A stretch of 64,000 nt of DNA from Dastarcus helophoroides (Eukaryota > Arthropoda > Insecta > Coleoptera > Bothrideridae). How positions within the stretch are numbered: the first letter of the stretch is position 1; each line of letters starts with the position of its first letter. The translations under genes and the position numbers were made by a program. The stretch is taken from contig CM053331.1 in assembly GCA_028583605.1 (NCBI GenBank), positions 17,282,857 through 17,346,856 on the forward strand. Reading direction: 5' to 3'. This document shows, one piece after another, positions 23,517-33,983 of this stretch. The notes beneath the pieces are model-generated. The model was given only the letters and a program-made list of their open reading frames with translations, searched no databases and was not told where the DNA came from.

Positions 23517-23535
23517 AAGCAACCATTGTTGTGTT

Positions 23536-24108
23536 TGTTAATTTTATTAAATATTTCTATGACCCACTTTGGAAATATTTAAATTTTTATTAATGAATGT
23601 TGACAATATTCTAAAACATTTTTTGAAAACATATATTTAAAACGTCACCTCACGACAGTTGACAAAAAAGAGGTTAATTTATTTTACATAGAATAGGAAA
23701 AAATGAAAAACACAAGACCAAATTAGATATGAAAAAAAAAAGTTTTTTGATAAATTATGAAAATATAAAAATATAAAAAAAGGTTGTAGCACTGGACATC
23801 GATGTCTCACTTTCATTTGAGCTCATCAGCAGTGCATAATATGGAAAGGGAACAATGAAGAAGAAATAGTTAAAAATAAAAAATTGAAATATGTAAAAAA
23901 TTTTAACATAAAAAGACGTTTCATCAGTAATTTACGGTGGTAAAAATTTAAATATTTAAAGCCCGATCCACAAGAAGCAACTACTTTGAGGGCATTGAAC
24001 TACACTTATGGGTCGAACTTACATGGTCTTGGCGATTACTGTTCCTAACCACCGAAATTTCTTCAGTTTAGTAGTTAGAAGCACTCACCATTTGTGGAGT
24101 TTGAATTT
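23536..24108 (-). mobile_element. Diverged 708-bp family copy, minus orientation
   Basis: Blocks ACTTTGGAAATATTTAAATT, CATAGAATAGGAAAAAATGA, GTTGTAGCACTGGACATCG, GGAAAGGGAACAATGAAG, CACAAGAAGCAACTACTTTG and GGTAGTTAGAAGCACTCACC-like follow the order of the array units. Several short deletions reduce the length to about 570 bp. The far end lacks the TTCCGTTAGAGG part. Confidence 0.75.
23789..23835 (-). ncRNA. Mutated hammerhead ribozyme, copy 4
   Basis: Stem I GCACTG/CAGTGC, core CTGATGA, the stem III palindrome and GTC are intact. Stem II has lost pairing (GCTC opposite AAGT) and the second core reads GAGA instead of GAAA. Loss of an invariant A should abolish or strongly reduce cleavage. 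Confidence 0.75.
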
Positions 24109-26035
24109 ATCAAAAGGTTCAGACGTGAATTCAACATTCAGTATAATGTTTTTTAAGTTGTGCCAGATAGCTTCGTATGTGTTCTACTCACGTACCAAAT
24201 ATGAAATTAACATCTGGTTTCTGGAAAAAGGTACAAAGAATTTCGCGAGACCTTGCATCTGTCAAATTTTTTATAAAAATCCCATTATCTCAAAAACTAT
24301 AAATTTTAAGAAGAATGATTTTTTTTTCAAAGTAACCTTAAAATATCAAATAAAATCGAAAGATACAAAAATATATAGGGCGTCTCATTTAAAATAACGA
24401 AGTTGGTGTTAACACGGTATAACCGGAAGTACTACAACTTTGCGAATATTTTAGTTGTGTTGGCCTCGTCGACTTTGCTAATTTGTTAAATTTTCAGATT
24501 TGTTAGATAAGTTCATTGTCAGATATCGATCGCGGCGATTCCCGGTGGGACAGACTGTATGTGCATACTGCATACAAATCAATGACCAATTCATATGAAT
24601 GCTTTTTCTATGACGAATTTAAGACATAATAAGAATTTTAAAAACTGACAAATGTTATCATTGTTAGCGAAAAGTGTCCTCTTTCCAAAACATCATACCT
24701 TTCTTGATTTGCCCGAGATATAATAAGTTTTATCGCGAAAGGTCTCTGGCGCGTTAGTTGGTAATAGAGCAAATTACAAGCGTCGCGTCACCTCGGTCGT
24801 TCTTGGCAAAAGTTAGATATTGTAATTGATTATATAATAAGCAAACGAAGTATTGTATAGAAGAGAGAGGCTAATACAGTAAAGATTTATATAGATCTGA
24901 TTCTAGAAATTTAGGTTTTTGGAAGGGCTGCTCTAATTAAAGAAGGATAACTTTGTAAACGAACGATCTACCCAAATTGTGTCTAATTTAAATTTTGTTA
25001 TATTTATTGAAAAGTAGCTATGGTGATGAATAGAAGGAAAACCTTTCGCTAAGCGGCAAGCCAAACAAACATTTATTCGAATTCGATTTAAAGACGCCTT
25101 TGAAGCATCACGACCATTGTGTTCCACATCGCCGACGAATTGAGTTTGTACACCGTTTTCGGAATAAATTCCTGAAATATTTACCACCTAAATTTCTTTT
25201 TATGAGAAAATTTCTTCCACCAACGATTAAAAGGCATTAATTCAATTCATAGAAAGTTTCTTCAAAGATGGGTCGGGTCTTTGATATGCAGATACGTCGT
25301 CAAATGCCTTTTACGAAAATCCCCTTTAACATGGAAGTCGATTGAGATTCAATCAGAAATAAAATGACACATATTTAAATTTTATACCTATTCAACTTTT
25401 ATCTGCAAGTATTAAAAGCGAGAGATAGGCGAGAAAATAAAATTTTGAAGAGTCAAGTCAATAAAGTTTATAGAAGCAAACATGTGTTTTCATTTGCAGT
25501 TCTAAGTGTAACTCGTTATTTTATTTAAACGCGTTACCTATTCTGGATTTATGATAAAATAAATAAATACATTGCAGATATGTAATATTGTATTGTCTTA
25601 AAATGACCCCTCATACAAAGATCTTCTCTTATCTCGAAATAACCTTGTATTACTTCACTTACAGCAGAATTATTCTAACGATGAAGTTACCTTTCTTGAT
25701 ATGTAAACATCCTCTGGTTGGCGTTTTTTTATCAAATTGATGCAGGAAGGAAGAGCGGCAGAAGTTCTCGCTATTGCATGTGACATTGTATTTACCAAAT
25801 TATTAATACATAGAGACATTCAAAGAGAATATTTCTTAAAAATATATTTAAAGAATTATTGCCCGAATTTAAATGACTGTCCCCTTTAACAGTTCTTATT
25901 AGTATAACATATTTATTTTAACAATCCAAGTCTAACAAATCTGCCTTATCCAAATTGCCGTTGAAAATATCACAAATTTCCTGAACAAAATAGCATATCT
26001 ATTAATAAATATGACAACTTTAATGCTATAATATG
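24109..26035. other. Interval without recognised genes
   Basis: Near 24380-24430 there is a piece of the dispersed repeat seen at 10275 and 39045. The minus-strand frame at 24933-25187 (84 codons) has no motif I recognise. Nothing else is supported. Confidence 0.45.
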
Positions 26036-26550
26036 AACACGTACAGGGTCTTTTTTAAATTTTGCACCTTACTTAGAGATTTTGTTTCAGGCGCGATAAA
26101 AAGTTTTAAATACAAAAGCTGAAAGGTTTCTTATGTATTATCTTTTGGACATATATGAGAAAACATGTGCGCATCGCAAAATTAAAATATAAAAGAATAA
26201 TTTTTAACATGAACACCCTGTATATTATTGGCCAAAGTAAAAGATCAATTTTATCTGTTTTCAAATATATATATATATTTTGTCATTAAGACAAGCTGTT
26301 TTCGTAATATTTAAGTTTAAAATGTTTCTGTTCTTCGGAATACCCCAATCATAAAAATATTACAAAACCGCCTGAATCACTCTTAAGTAGGAAATAACAA
26401 CATAAGTAAAAATTATTGAACTATTACAACACGAAATAAAATAAAATATTCCTTTCCAGGTTACACAGATAATCTTAAATATTAATATTTTAAGTACAGC
26501 ATATATTTCTTACGGGATTGAACTGTGTCAAAGAACTACTAAAAGTGTTC

Positions 26551-26586
26551 GACGTTTCGCCCACCATCGTAGGGGGCTTCTTTAGG
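26551..26586 (-). ncRNA. Hammerhead-like core in Penelope terminal repeat, left
   Basis: On the minus strand: CTAAAGA, a GCCC/GGGC stem, GAAAC, then GTC, with ACGT as minimal stem III. It is like the 28582-28616 copy but with one change in the first core block. No stem I pairing was found. Confidence 0.35.
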
Positions 26587-26762
26587 AACAAAGAAAGGAA
26601 AATAATAAATAAAAAGGAGAATATAAGGGAATATGCAAAAATGAAAGAATAAAAAGGCCAATTTCAAAACATGAGAGCACGGTAACTCAGTATGTCCACA
26701 ATGCCAGAGGCGAAACTCTTCTGAGAGGAAAGAAAGAAAGGGAATACCATTCGTTTACACGA

Positions 26763-28483
26763 TCACTCCCGAAGATTTCCGATGCTTGGTTTCCAGATGG
26801 GGGAAAGCATGTAACCGTCGTCTTTGTTGATGTTTTTGGGAAATTTTTGGATTTCAATGGCCTCGCGTATCTTCCTATTATAGTAATTGGAAATATTGGA
26901 CATCACTGAAATATTATCAAAGAGAATCTTATGTCCGGTCTTATGACATCTTTGGTGCTAGGATATTCGCATCTTAAATGATCGCCCCGTTTCTCCGATG
27001 TACATTGAACCACAAGAACAAGGAACCCTGTCAACAACATTAGAACAAAAGGATGACATTTTATATTTGGGAGATGGGAGGAGCTGTTGGATCTTTGAGG
27101 ATGATGAAAAAATGGGTTTAATGTTGTGTGTTCTCAATAATTTTCCGATTCGATCTGTTATTCTGTGAACATAAGGAAGAAAGGCTATAGAAGAGATTAT
27201 TGAATTTTGAGAAGGACAGCTCGTGAAATCAGTGAATTTATGACAGAACGTCTTTGGGAAGGGTGATGATGGGACTCTGCATGCAAATAACGATTAGTTT
27301 GGGTGGGTTTTCGATAAACGGAATGAGAAACGCGACCGTTTGGTAAACGGGTGACCAGTACGTCAAGAAAAGGAAAAGAACCGTTGTTTTCGATTTCCAT
27401 AGTGTAGCTAAAGGAAGAATGTAAGCTGTTTAAGTGTTCCAAAAATAAATTTAGTGAATCCTTGCCATGTGGCCATACAATAAATGTGTCATCTACATAA
27501 CGAAGCCAAACCTTAGGTTTTAAATCCACAGTTTCCAACGCAGTGTTTTCGAAAGATTCCATGAAAATATTTGCTACGACTGGGAATAAGGGAGAACCCA
27601 TTGGGGTGCCGGAGACTTGTTTATAGAAGCTGCCATTGAAAGAAAAATAAGTCGATGTGAGGCACATTTCAGTTAAATCAGCTAGAGAATCTGCATTCTC
27701 ATTGCCTGAAAGTAATTGACAAATTATCGTCATGGAGTCGGAAATTGAAACATTAGTGAATAGTTAAGTGACGTCAAAACTTACCAGTATGTCGTTGGGG
27801 TATAGGATTAATTCCGACAACAATTCGACAAAGTGTTTAGAATTTAGGACGTGTGATGTTGTGTTTCCAGTATAAGACTTGAGGATGTTAGATAAATATT
27901 TGGAGACATTGTAGGTGAATTTATCGTGCTGACAATGTGTCTAAAAGAAATATTAGGTTAGGAGATCAAAAAGACCAAGTGGTTTGAATTCTCTCGAAAC
28001 AAGATGTCTGACAGTTTCTGCGGACAAATTTGAGGATTTTTGCTTGGACTTGAGTTCGCGTTCAATTTTGCTTGTTGGGTCCCGAGGAAAAGGAATATGG
28101 GATACGTCATTCAACAGAGCGTTAATTTTGGATACATACTCGGAATTATCCAAGATGACAGTTGCATTACCTTTATCAGTCGAGAGAATGGTGATTGAAG
28201 AATCTGTTTTTAGGGTTTTAAGGGCACATCTTTCTTCTCTAGAAATGTTGGACTTTGGTGGTTTGGGATGTTTTACTATTTTTGTAGTTTGAAAACGAAT
28301 AGGATCTGCTGCCTCCTTGGGGAGAGTTCTGATGGAAGACTCTACTGCGCTGATTATTTCCTCAGTTGAAATTTTTCTTGGGGCGACAGCAAAATTTAGT
28401 CCTTTAGATAAATTGGTATGTTCGTTATCCGACAGTGGATAAAAAGACAAATTGACCACCGTTTTTGGGACTTGAGGATTCAA
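26763..28483 (-). pseudogene. Penelope-type reverse transcriptase and GIY-YIG endonuclease, broken
   Basis: Reading from 28483 downward, an N-terminal part (to 27953) has LSKGLNFAVAPRK and STDKGNATVIL, both typical of Penelope-like elements. After a stop and frame changes come HIVSTINSPT, LVSFDVT then an in-frame stop, then LFTNVSISD. The segment 27733-27197 holds QVSGTPMGSPLFPVVANIFM, RYVDDTFIVW (catalytic YVDD) and SVYRKPTQTNRYLHAES. Near 27045-26975 is VPCSCGSMYIGETGRSF, a YIG-type GIY-YIG signature with its cysteines. Then, after a frameshift, IREAIEIQKFPKNIN and a stop at 26763. Several lesions make it inactive. Confidence 0.85.
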
Positions 28484-28581
28484 ATTTCTTTTTGTGTTTC
28501 AGATTTTCTAATTCAAAAGTTTTTTTGGACTGATTATTCCCTTATATTTTCCTTTTTATTCATTGTTTTTTTTCTTTATTT

Positions 28582-28616
28582 CTGAAGAAGCCCCCTACGA
28601 TGGTGGGCGAAACGTC
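28582..28616 (+). ncRNA. Hammerhead-like core in Penelope terminal repeat, right
   Basis: CTGAAGA (a CTGANGA match), a stem II of GCCC and GGGC around CCTACGATGGT, GAAAC, and GTC with ACGT as a four-base palindromic stem III. Hammerheads are reported in Penelope-like elements; here stem I cannot be paired, so this is called hammerhead-like only. Confidence 0.4.
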
Positions 28617-29039
28617 GAACACTTTTAGTAGTTCTTTGACACCTTTCAATCCCGGAAGAAGTATATCCTGTACTGACTCTGGCCGTGGAAACCTTCGTTA
28701 TCATTACTATTTTAAACCCAAATATTTAAAAAATGGCTTATATAAATGTCAAGAGTGTATATATTTTTAAAACGTGAAAAAAGAGATCTTTCATTCTAGC
28801 TAATAATATACAAAATGTCTTATTTGAAAAAAAAACAAAAAAATATGTTGTTATTATTTTTTTTTCTGAGGTGTCTAAAATATAATACATCAGAAACTGT
28901 TTTACTTTTGTATTCAAACATTTTTTGTATAATTCAAACATAGCCTCCAGAGAGGGTGCCAAATATGAAAAAGACCCTGTACATTAGTATTCATTACAAT
29001 ACCTATTTCGATGACAATAAAGTATTTGATACTGTTCGG

Positions 29040-29125
29040 TCGCAATTTTAGGGGGCGATACCCCCTAAATTTGTGCCGCCAGGGGCCTTGGCCCTTCTGC
29101 CCCTACGCTGCGCCACTGGTCCCAA
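29040..29125. repeat. GC-rich module, probably the tail of a dispersed repeat
   Basis: A sharply GC-richer patch (TTTAGGGGGCGATACCCCC, CCAGGGGCCTTGGCCC, CTGCGCCACTGG) contrasts with its surroundings and includes two small hairpins. The CGCCACTGG ending recalls boundaries of insect repeats, but I cannot assign a family. Confidence 0.4.
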
Positions 29126-29439
29126 AATAATTTCGAAATTCCTTCCTTTTCTCCTCCTTACAGAGCTGAACATATTTTCTTATTGCGTTTTAAGATCATA
29201 AAAGGAACCTTGTATGCAGATTTTGTGCTTCCGATTTTCGTACTCATAATTCTGTGTTGATGAGTCTGCTAATTACTTGATCAGGACTTCTTTTTTTATT
29301 ATATTAGCATAGATTTACCTCTCAGGGCTTGTATTTTTATAATCGAATTAGTATAGGTGTTTAGTTATTATTTTCATAAATTATTTATACATAGTTTGAG
29401 GTTGTTTATGATATCTTTTTATTTTTTTAATACAACATT

Positions 29440-30275
29440 TGACACCCATTTTCCCTTTAGGGGTTGAATTGTTAAAATATTCCAAGTTTAATTATTTACT
29501 TCGAATATTTTTTACACAAAATTTTGGATTATAATATAATTTTATAATTTTTATTTACCAATTCTGATATTTTGCCCATTTGGGGGTTGAATTGGTAAAA
29601 TCAATTATTCAAATAAATTATTTCCATAGAGTTTTGGATAATAAAACGCATTTTTAATTTTTTTTGCCCTTAAAGTTTGATATCCTTTTTCTATCTTATG
29701 GGTTTAATTATTAAAATCGGCCAGTTTGTAGGATAAATCCTAATTAATTGTCGATCAAATAACACACAATTGACTCAACACACGATTTATTGTTTTTTTC
29801 TACATATGATCTCAATATTTATCGTACACTCTTTTTCGACTGCCTCTTCCCCTTGCTCCTTCACGTGGCTCAAGATCCCTGCTTTGTATCCCCTGTAGCA
29901 CATTCTATATAGTGAAGACGGTGGCGGGTTTCTAAATGATAACAAGTACGTGCCTGATTATTTTTCTTATATATTCTTTACATAAAATTTTGGGTTTTAA
30001 AATGATTTTTTAATTTTTTTACCAATGTTTTATTGCTCTTTTCATTCCATTAAGATTAGAATTATTGAGATAAGTGAGATACATGTTTCATTATTTTTTT
30101 TATAGATTATTTAACAAAATTTTGGTTTATAAAATTTAATATTAACTTGGCTTTATCCAAATCTCAAAACTCTATTGTAACTTTTTACTCAGGTATTACC
30201 CAGAATTCTTAAAATTGGTCAAACACGTGTCAAATAATTTCTTATGTAGATAATTTAAATAAAATTTTAAAATGC
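29440..30275. repeat. Degenerate tandem array, unit ~110-140 bp, about five units
   Basis: Anchor phrases recur in the same order: a GGGGTTGAATTGTTAAAAT-like block, then an ATTATTT block, then ACAAAATTTTGGATTATAA. The ATTTTGG anchor is near 29520, 29632, 29984, 30118 and 30256. After removing a 217-bp insert the spacing is about 111, 135, 134 and 140 bp. Units are strongly diverged. Confidence 0.6.
29728..29944. mobile_element. Solo-LTR-like insert in the tandem array
   Basis: The insert starts TGTAGGATAAATCC, ends AAATGATAACA, and interrupts one tandem unit, whose two halves resume on either side. Inside is CAATAAATCGTGTG on the minus strand, a plausible polyadenylation region. Flanking tetranucleotides are AGTT and AGTA, an imperfect short duplication. 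TG...CA ends and length fit a solo LTR; the parent family is unknown. Confidence 0.45.
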
Positions 30276-30324
30276 ATTATTCACTCTGCTCCATTCTAAT
30301 TTCGTAACTCCATTTAATTCCTTT

Positions 30325-31563
30325 TGTACCCCCGTACGCGTATTGGATTTGTCTCTGGACCGGGCAAGATACAAGCGTTCCAATTGGTTGGTTCTGACAT
30401 CATGATCATGCGTTTGACAGCTTCGTATATACGCAAACGTGTTGCAGTAGAATACAATTGACAGTTGAGGCAACACATTACTCTTGATATACGTATTATT
30501 TTATTGATAATATTTTAGTTTTGTTATTGATGTGTTGTAATTGTTTAGGCAGTAATTATTTGCATGTCGGACTCAACTTTCGGATTGTTACTTTAAATAG
30601 CTGTTATTGGAAGACATTTTAAATACGACTTTGTAAGCTTTTCGTTTGTTAAATCTGCCAGATTCAGAAAACTAACGCATATTAATTGCATAATTTGAAA
30701 GAAGCGTGTGATTTACAAATTAATATAGCTAACAGTGAATTTTGTGTATTTATATTATACAATTAAAAAATGGGTGGTTCCCAACTAATTTTAAGTTGAA
30801 AAAATTGAAATTTCTGAACAATCTTTTCAAATTCGCCTTTGCATAAATTTGGAAAATGATACAAAGTTGGGACTGCAGGAATATAGTGAAATTACTAACA
30901 CGAATTGGATTATTAAAAGTGGTCTTTACAATCCTCATGCGTTTTTATTTTATAGTTAAAGTGAAAACTTCTTTAGGTGCTTTGAGCGACTTTTGATAAG
31001 GGAAAAACTAATTATTTGCGTTACCATCACGCTAATTCTCGTAGGCGACACGTTCTGATGTTTACAGTTTATTTACAGAGTTAGTTTTCTAAATGGACAC
31101 CCCCCTATTTTTAGCTTTATTTTTGACAAATTCAAAAAATTAAAAAGCTGTATTGATTTATATTTTCTATAAAATGAATTTACATTATTTTATTCATTTT
31201 TCTGCCGAATAAATAACATTTTTCATTCAGCCTTTGCCACACCTAGGGAAAAAAAGCAATATTAAAAAACCATACCAGAAGTTTTATGATACAGACGCAT
31301 CATATGAAAAGTATAAAAATTAAATACCACTATTTTATAAAGTGATATTGAAGCTACAATTTCTTCCAATAAGATAACTATTACACAACGCAGTTGTCAA
31401 AACTGCAATATTTACATTCAACTAGGAATTAGGCACGGTCGAGGATATGTAAGAAATGGGCGTAAATTAAACATTTGATCATGACGTCAAAACCTACCAA
31501 TTGGAACGCTTGTTTCTTGCTCGGTTCTGTAGTCCAGAGGCAAATCCAATACGCCCCCCGTAG
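30325..31563. mobile_element. Long-inverted-repeat element, about 1.24 kb
   Basis: The left arm (CCCCGTACGCGTATTGGAT, TTGTCTCTGGAC, CAAGCGTTCCAATTGG, CATCATGATCATGCG) is mirrored at 31470-31563 (TGATCATGACGTC, CCAATTGGAACGCTTG, GTCCAGAGGCAAATCCAAT, ACGCCCCCCG). The interior includes a fragment of the 8831/61226 family at 31080-31180 (TTAGTTTTCTAAATGGACACC). No transposase. Confidence 0.7.
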
Positions 31564-32089
31564 AGGACGAATTTCCAAGAAATTTTTTCTATTGCTCAAC
31601 CATCCCATAAAAAAAACCCACTTTCCAAACTTCGTGTTACTGACTCAGTAGTTTCGGCTCTAAGTTGAGGATTAGATTTTTCACTTGATCGGTCGTCCTC
31701 TTTGTATAATATTAATACAGATTAGGAAAGTTTTTTGTGTTACATGAACAAACATTTTAGTAACAGATGTTGTGGGTCCACCAATGAGAATATTTTTACC
31801 TCCTCAGCTGTGTGCTATCTGTCATGAGAAAACTCAGAGCGGTTCGCAATGACCTATCTTTTGAGCAGGTATCTCCTTTGAGGGGACGATCGATGGGCAG
31901 TATGCGTCGATGGCAGATTAAATTATATAAGTTTCGCTTTACACTGCTACTTAATTTTATGAAGCCCCTCCTCCTAATTAGGTAAATAAAATGATTTGAA
32001 TTCGAAAACATTCATTTCGATGAAATGTCAAGACCGCCATTAGTTTTCTATTTCTAGCGACAAGATGTTGCGCATCGTTGTTACGTAAT
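31564..32089. other. Interval without recognised genes
   Basis: Nothing was recognised. The minus-strand frame 31796-32011 shows no motif. Confidence 0.4.
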
Positions 32090-33351
32090 GTGCCGTTTAC
32101 ACCTAAGCAAGTTTTTAAGAGCAAGTGCTCTCAGCAAGTCCTACCTGCACAATCCAGACACTACTATCTGCAAGTTGCTTGCATGGCCGTTTACATGGTA
32201 GAGTGGATCGTGCAAGCTAGAGGGCTGCAAGTATAATTTTATTTCCATGCGATATTCCAATTCAATCCCCCGCTGAATGGTTAATTATATTTGTACTCCC
32301 TTAAACAAGTTTAAAGTGTGTGGTCCGTTATTGTCCCAATTAAAAGATTGTTTTTGGTGATATCTACATAGCGCAAAAATGTCCCGCCGTAGAAAGAGAG
32401 TTTCAGCGGCCACCATTCTAATTTTAACACTAGTTGGTATCTACCAAAATTAAAAAAAAAATATTTTAAGGGATGTTAAGGTATTTAAAAAAAATCAATT
32501 TTTTTCTTAATTCTCAACACACTGCATTTTAAAAACAAAGCGGTTCCGGACCTATGTTGATATAACCTTTTTTTTTAAAAATTACCCAAGGATTATGTTC
32601 TTTAAGCATCTTAAAAATGAAAACCACGTACGATACTTTGTGAAAAAGAAACTATTTTTTATTTGCATTTTCAATAAATAATTTTAGCGAAATTAATAAA
32701 ATAAACCCTTTTATATATAAACCTATACGCATTTGACTAAACCTATGTAATTAGAAAAAAAAGCTCTTTCGAAGTTTTTAAAAATCCAAGAAAAGAAACT
32801 TAAATTAAGCTTGTTGTAGCGGACAGGTTTAATACAAAGAATAAATTAGTTGTATTTCCAAATCTTCTGTAAAAAAGTGGTTCAATAACTTATTTTTTAA
32901 AAATCTTTGCATAATTGTCGATAAAAATACAAAAAGAATCAATTTTTTTCTAGTTTTTTCAAATAAATTAAAAATTATTAACTTTTCTTCAGATTTATTT
33001 TTCATATAATTGTGTAATAAAATAACAAACTTAACTTAATTTTAAACATCGCAGCTGTTCAGATAAGCGAAATTATTTATTGACCATACACGACTATTTC
33101 TACCTCCAAATGTACGACTTGCACAACCCACTTGCAGACAACTTCCAGCAAATTGGAAATACATCTGAACTTGTCTAGATCGCTCTCCAATGTTGTTTAC
33201 ACGTGCAAGTAATTATTGTGGCAAACACTTGCGCAAGTTTTACGACTTGCTCTGAGAGCACTCTCAGAGACTGTTTACACTACGTAAGTTCGCTGGAAGT
33301 ACTCTCAGACATCGACTTGCGATAGTTTTACTTGCTCGTGTAAATGGCACA
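32090..33351. mobile_element. Long-inverted-repeat element, about 1.26 kb
   Basis: The left end GTGCCGTTTACAC and AAGCAAG, with GCAAGTGCTCTCAGCAAGT following, is mirrored at the right as ACTTGCTCTGAGAGCACTC and TTACTTGCTCGTGTAAATG GCAC. Both arms are studded with the word ACTTGC or GCAAGT. The interior at 32430-32660 and 33060-33150 matches 44440-44640 and 45060-45150 in inverse order, so parts of the interior are dispersed repeats in their own right. Confidence 0.65.
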
Positions 33352-33983
33352 CAAGGATGCCTATCTTGGGCGTTTCATTATGTGGATTATGTGGTGATAT
33401 TTATACTCGAGCAGCGTTCCGCTAAACCCTTGGAGTAAAATTCACCACGGTGGCAATAAATGTCGACAGTTATTTTGAGAAACGATTTCTTCTAATAGGT
33501 AATTGCAATTAGACAGATTTGAAATAGAAAATATTAATTTCGGAGAATCATTTGATCTATTTCAACCAGCGGCGATAAGGTTTTTGTATCGTTACGTCGG
33601 GATCATGTTTTTACTCGAACGGCCTTCCGTTGCGAGCGTGTTATGTACCTTAGGAGATCAATTCACCCGAAGTAAAAGTTTTACCCACATGGGTGGGTAA
33701 TTTATCACCCAGTTTACATCGTTAAATTTATATTTGAGCGAATTTTTCATCTAGACATAAAAGTGATATAGCAATAAGTGATATAACAATAAGAAGACAT
33801 TTTTTCACAAATAGTTGCTTTTTTAATATGTTAAGGGTTTTTCTTTTATATTATTTTACGAGTTGCAAATGACATATCATGCTTAATTTTTTTGTAAATC
33901 TGTTTCTTGTTCTTAAGCTAGGCAGCCTTGGAATATTATCAGAAGGACCCGGAATTTTATAACCGACCTTATCTTTATGATGA
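33352..33983. other. Interval without recognised genes
   Basis: Two loosely similar phrases (ACTCGAGCAGCGTTCCGC at 33405 and ACTCGAACGGCCTTCCG at 33614) hint at an old duplication. No gene was recognised. Confidence 0.35.

Larger units (their letters stand above)
23050..23535. mobile_element. Inverted pair of terminal repeats with hammerhead-like core (family C)
   Basis: The left unit (minus orientation, to 23219) and the right unit (plus, from 23480) share CTAAAGATGATAACTTGGC, TATCGAAACGCGTT and CAACCATTGTTGTGTTT in opposite directions. Related copies are at 55940-56045 and 63628-63720. The layout of inverted terminal repeats around a short interior resembles Penelope-type pseudo-LTRs, but no Penelope protein is present here. 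The right unit abuts the diverged 708-family copy that starts at about 23536. Confidence 0.5.
26493..28674 (-). mobile_element. Penelope-like element with inverted terminal repeats
   Basis: The left terminus 26493-26600 and the right terminus 28565-28674 are inverse copies. Both hold AGTACAG, a GGGATTGAA block, GTGTCAAAGAACTACTAAAA, GTGTTCGACGTTTCGCCCAC and CATCGTAGGGGGCTTCTT. Inverted as well as direct terminal repeats are known for Penelope-like elements. Between them, on the minus strand, lie a decayed reverse transcriptase and a GIY-YIG-like region. A separate terminal-repeat fragment is at 41073-41195. Termini differ at few positions, so the insertion seems younger than its host element. 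Confidence 0.85.
26040..28990. mobile_element. Inverted-repeat element split by the Penelope insertion
   Basis: The left arm, about 26040-26210, reads TACAGGGTCTTTTT, TTTGCACC, TTTAAATACAAAAGC, TTCTTATGTATTATCTTTTGG. The right arm, about 28770-28985, is its inverse: GGTGCCAAATATG, AAAAAGACCCTGTAC, TTACTTTTGTATTCAAA, TAAAATATAATACATCAG. The whole Penelope-like element lies between the arms, so it inserted into this older element. A lone arm of the same family is at 6900-7060. Confidence 0.65.

Noticed and set aside
27984..28292. 102-codon plus-strand frame
   Set aside because: Antisense to the Penelope reverse-transcriptase N-terminal part.
29440..30275. CRISPR-like or classical satellite array
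   Set aside because: Units are far too diverged and irregular in length, and the setting is eukaryotic.
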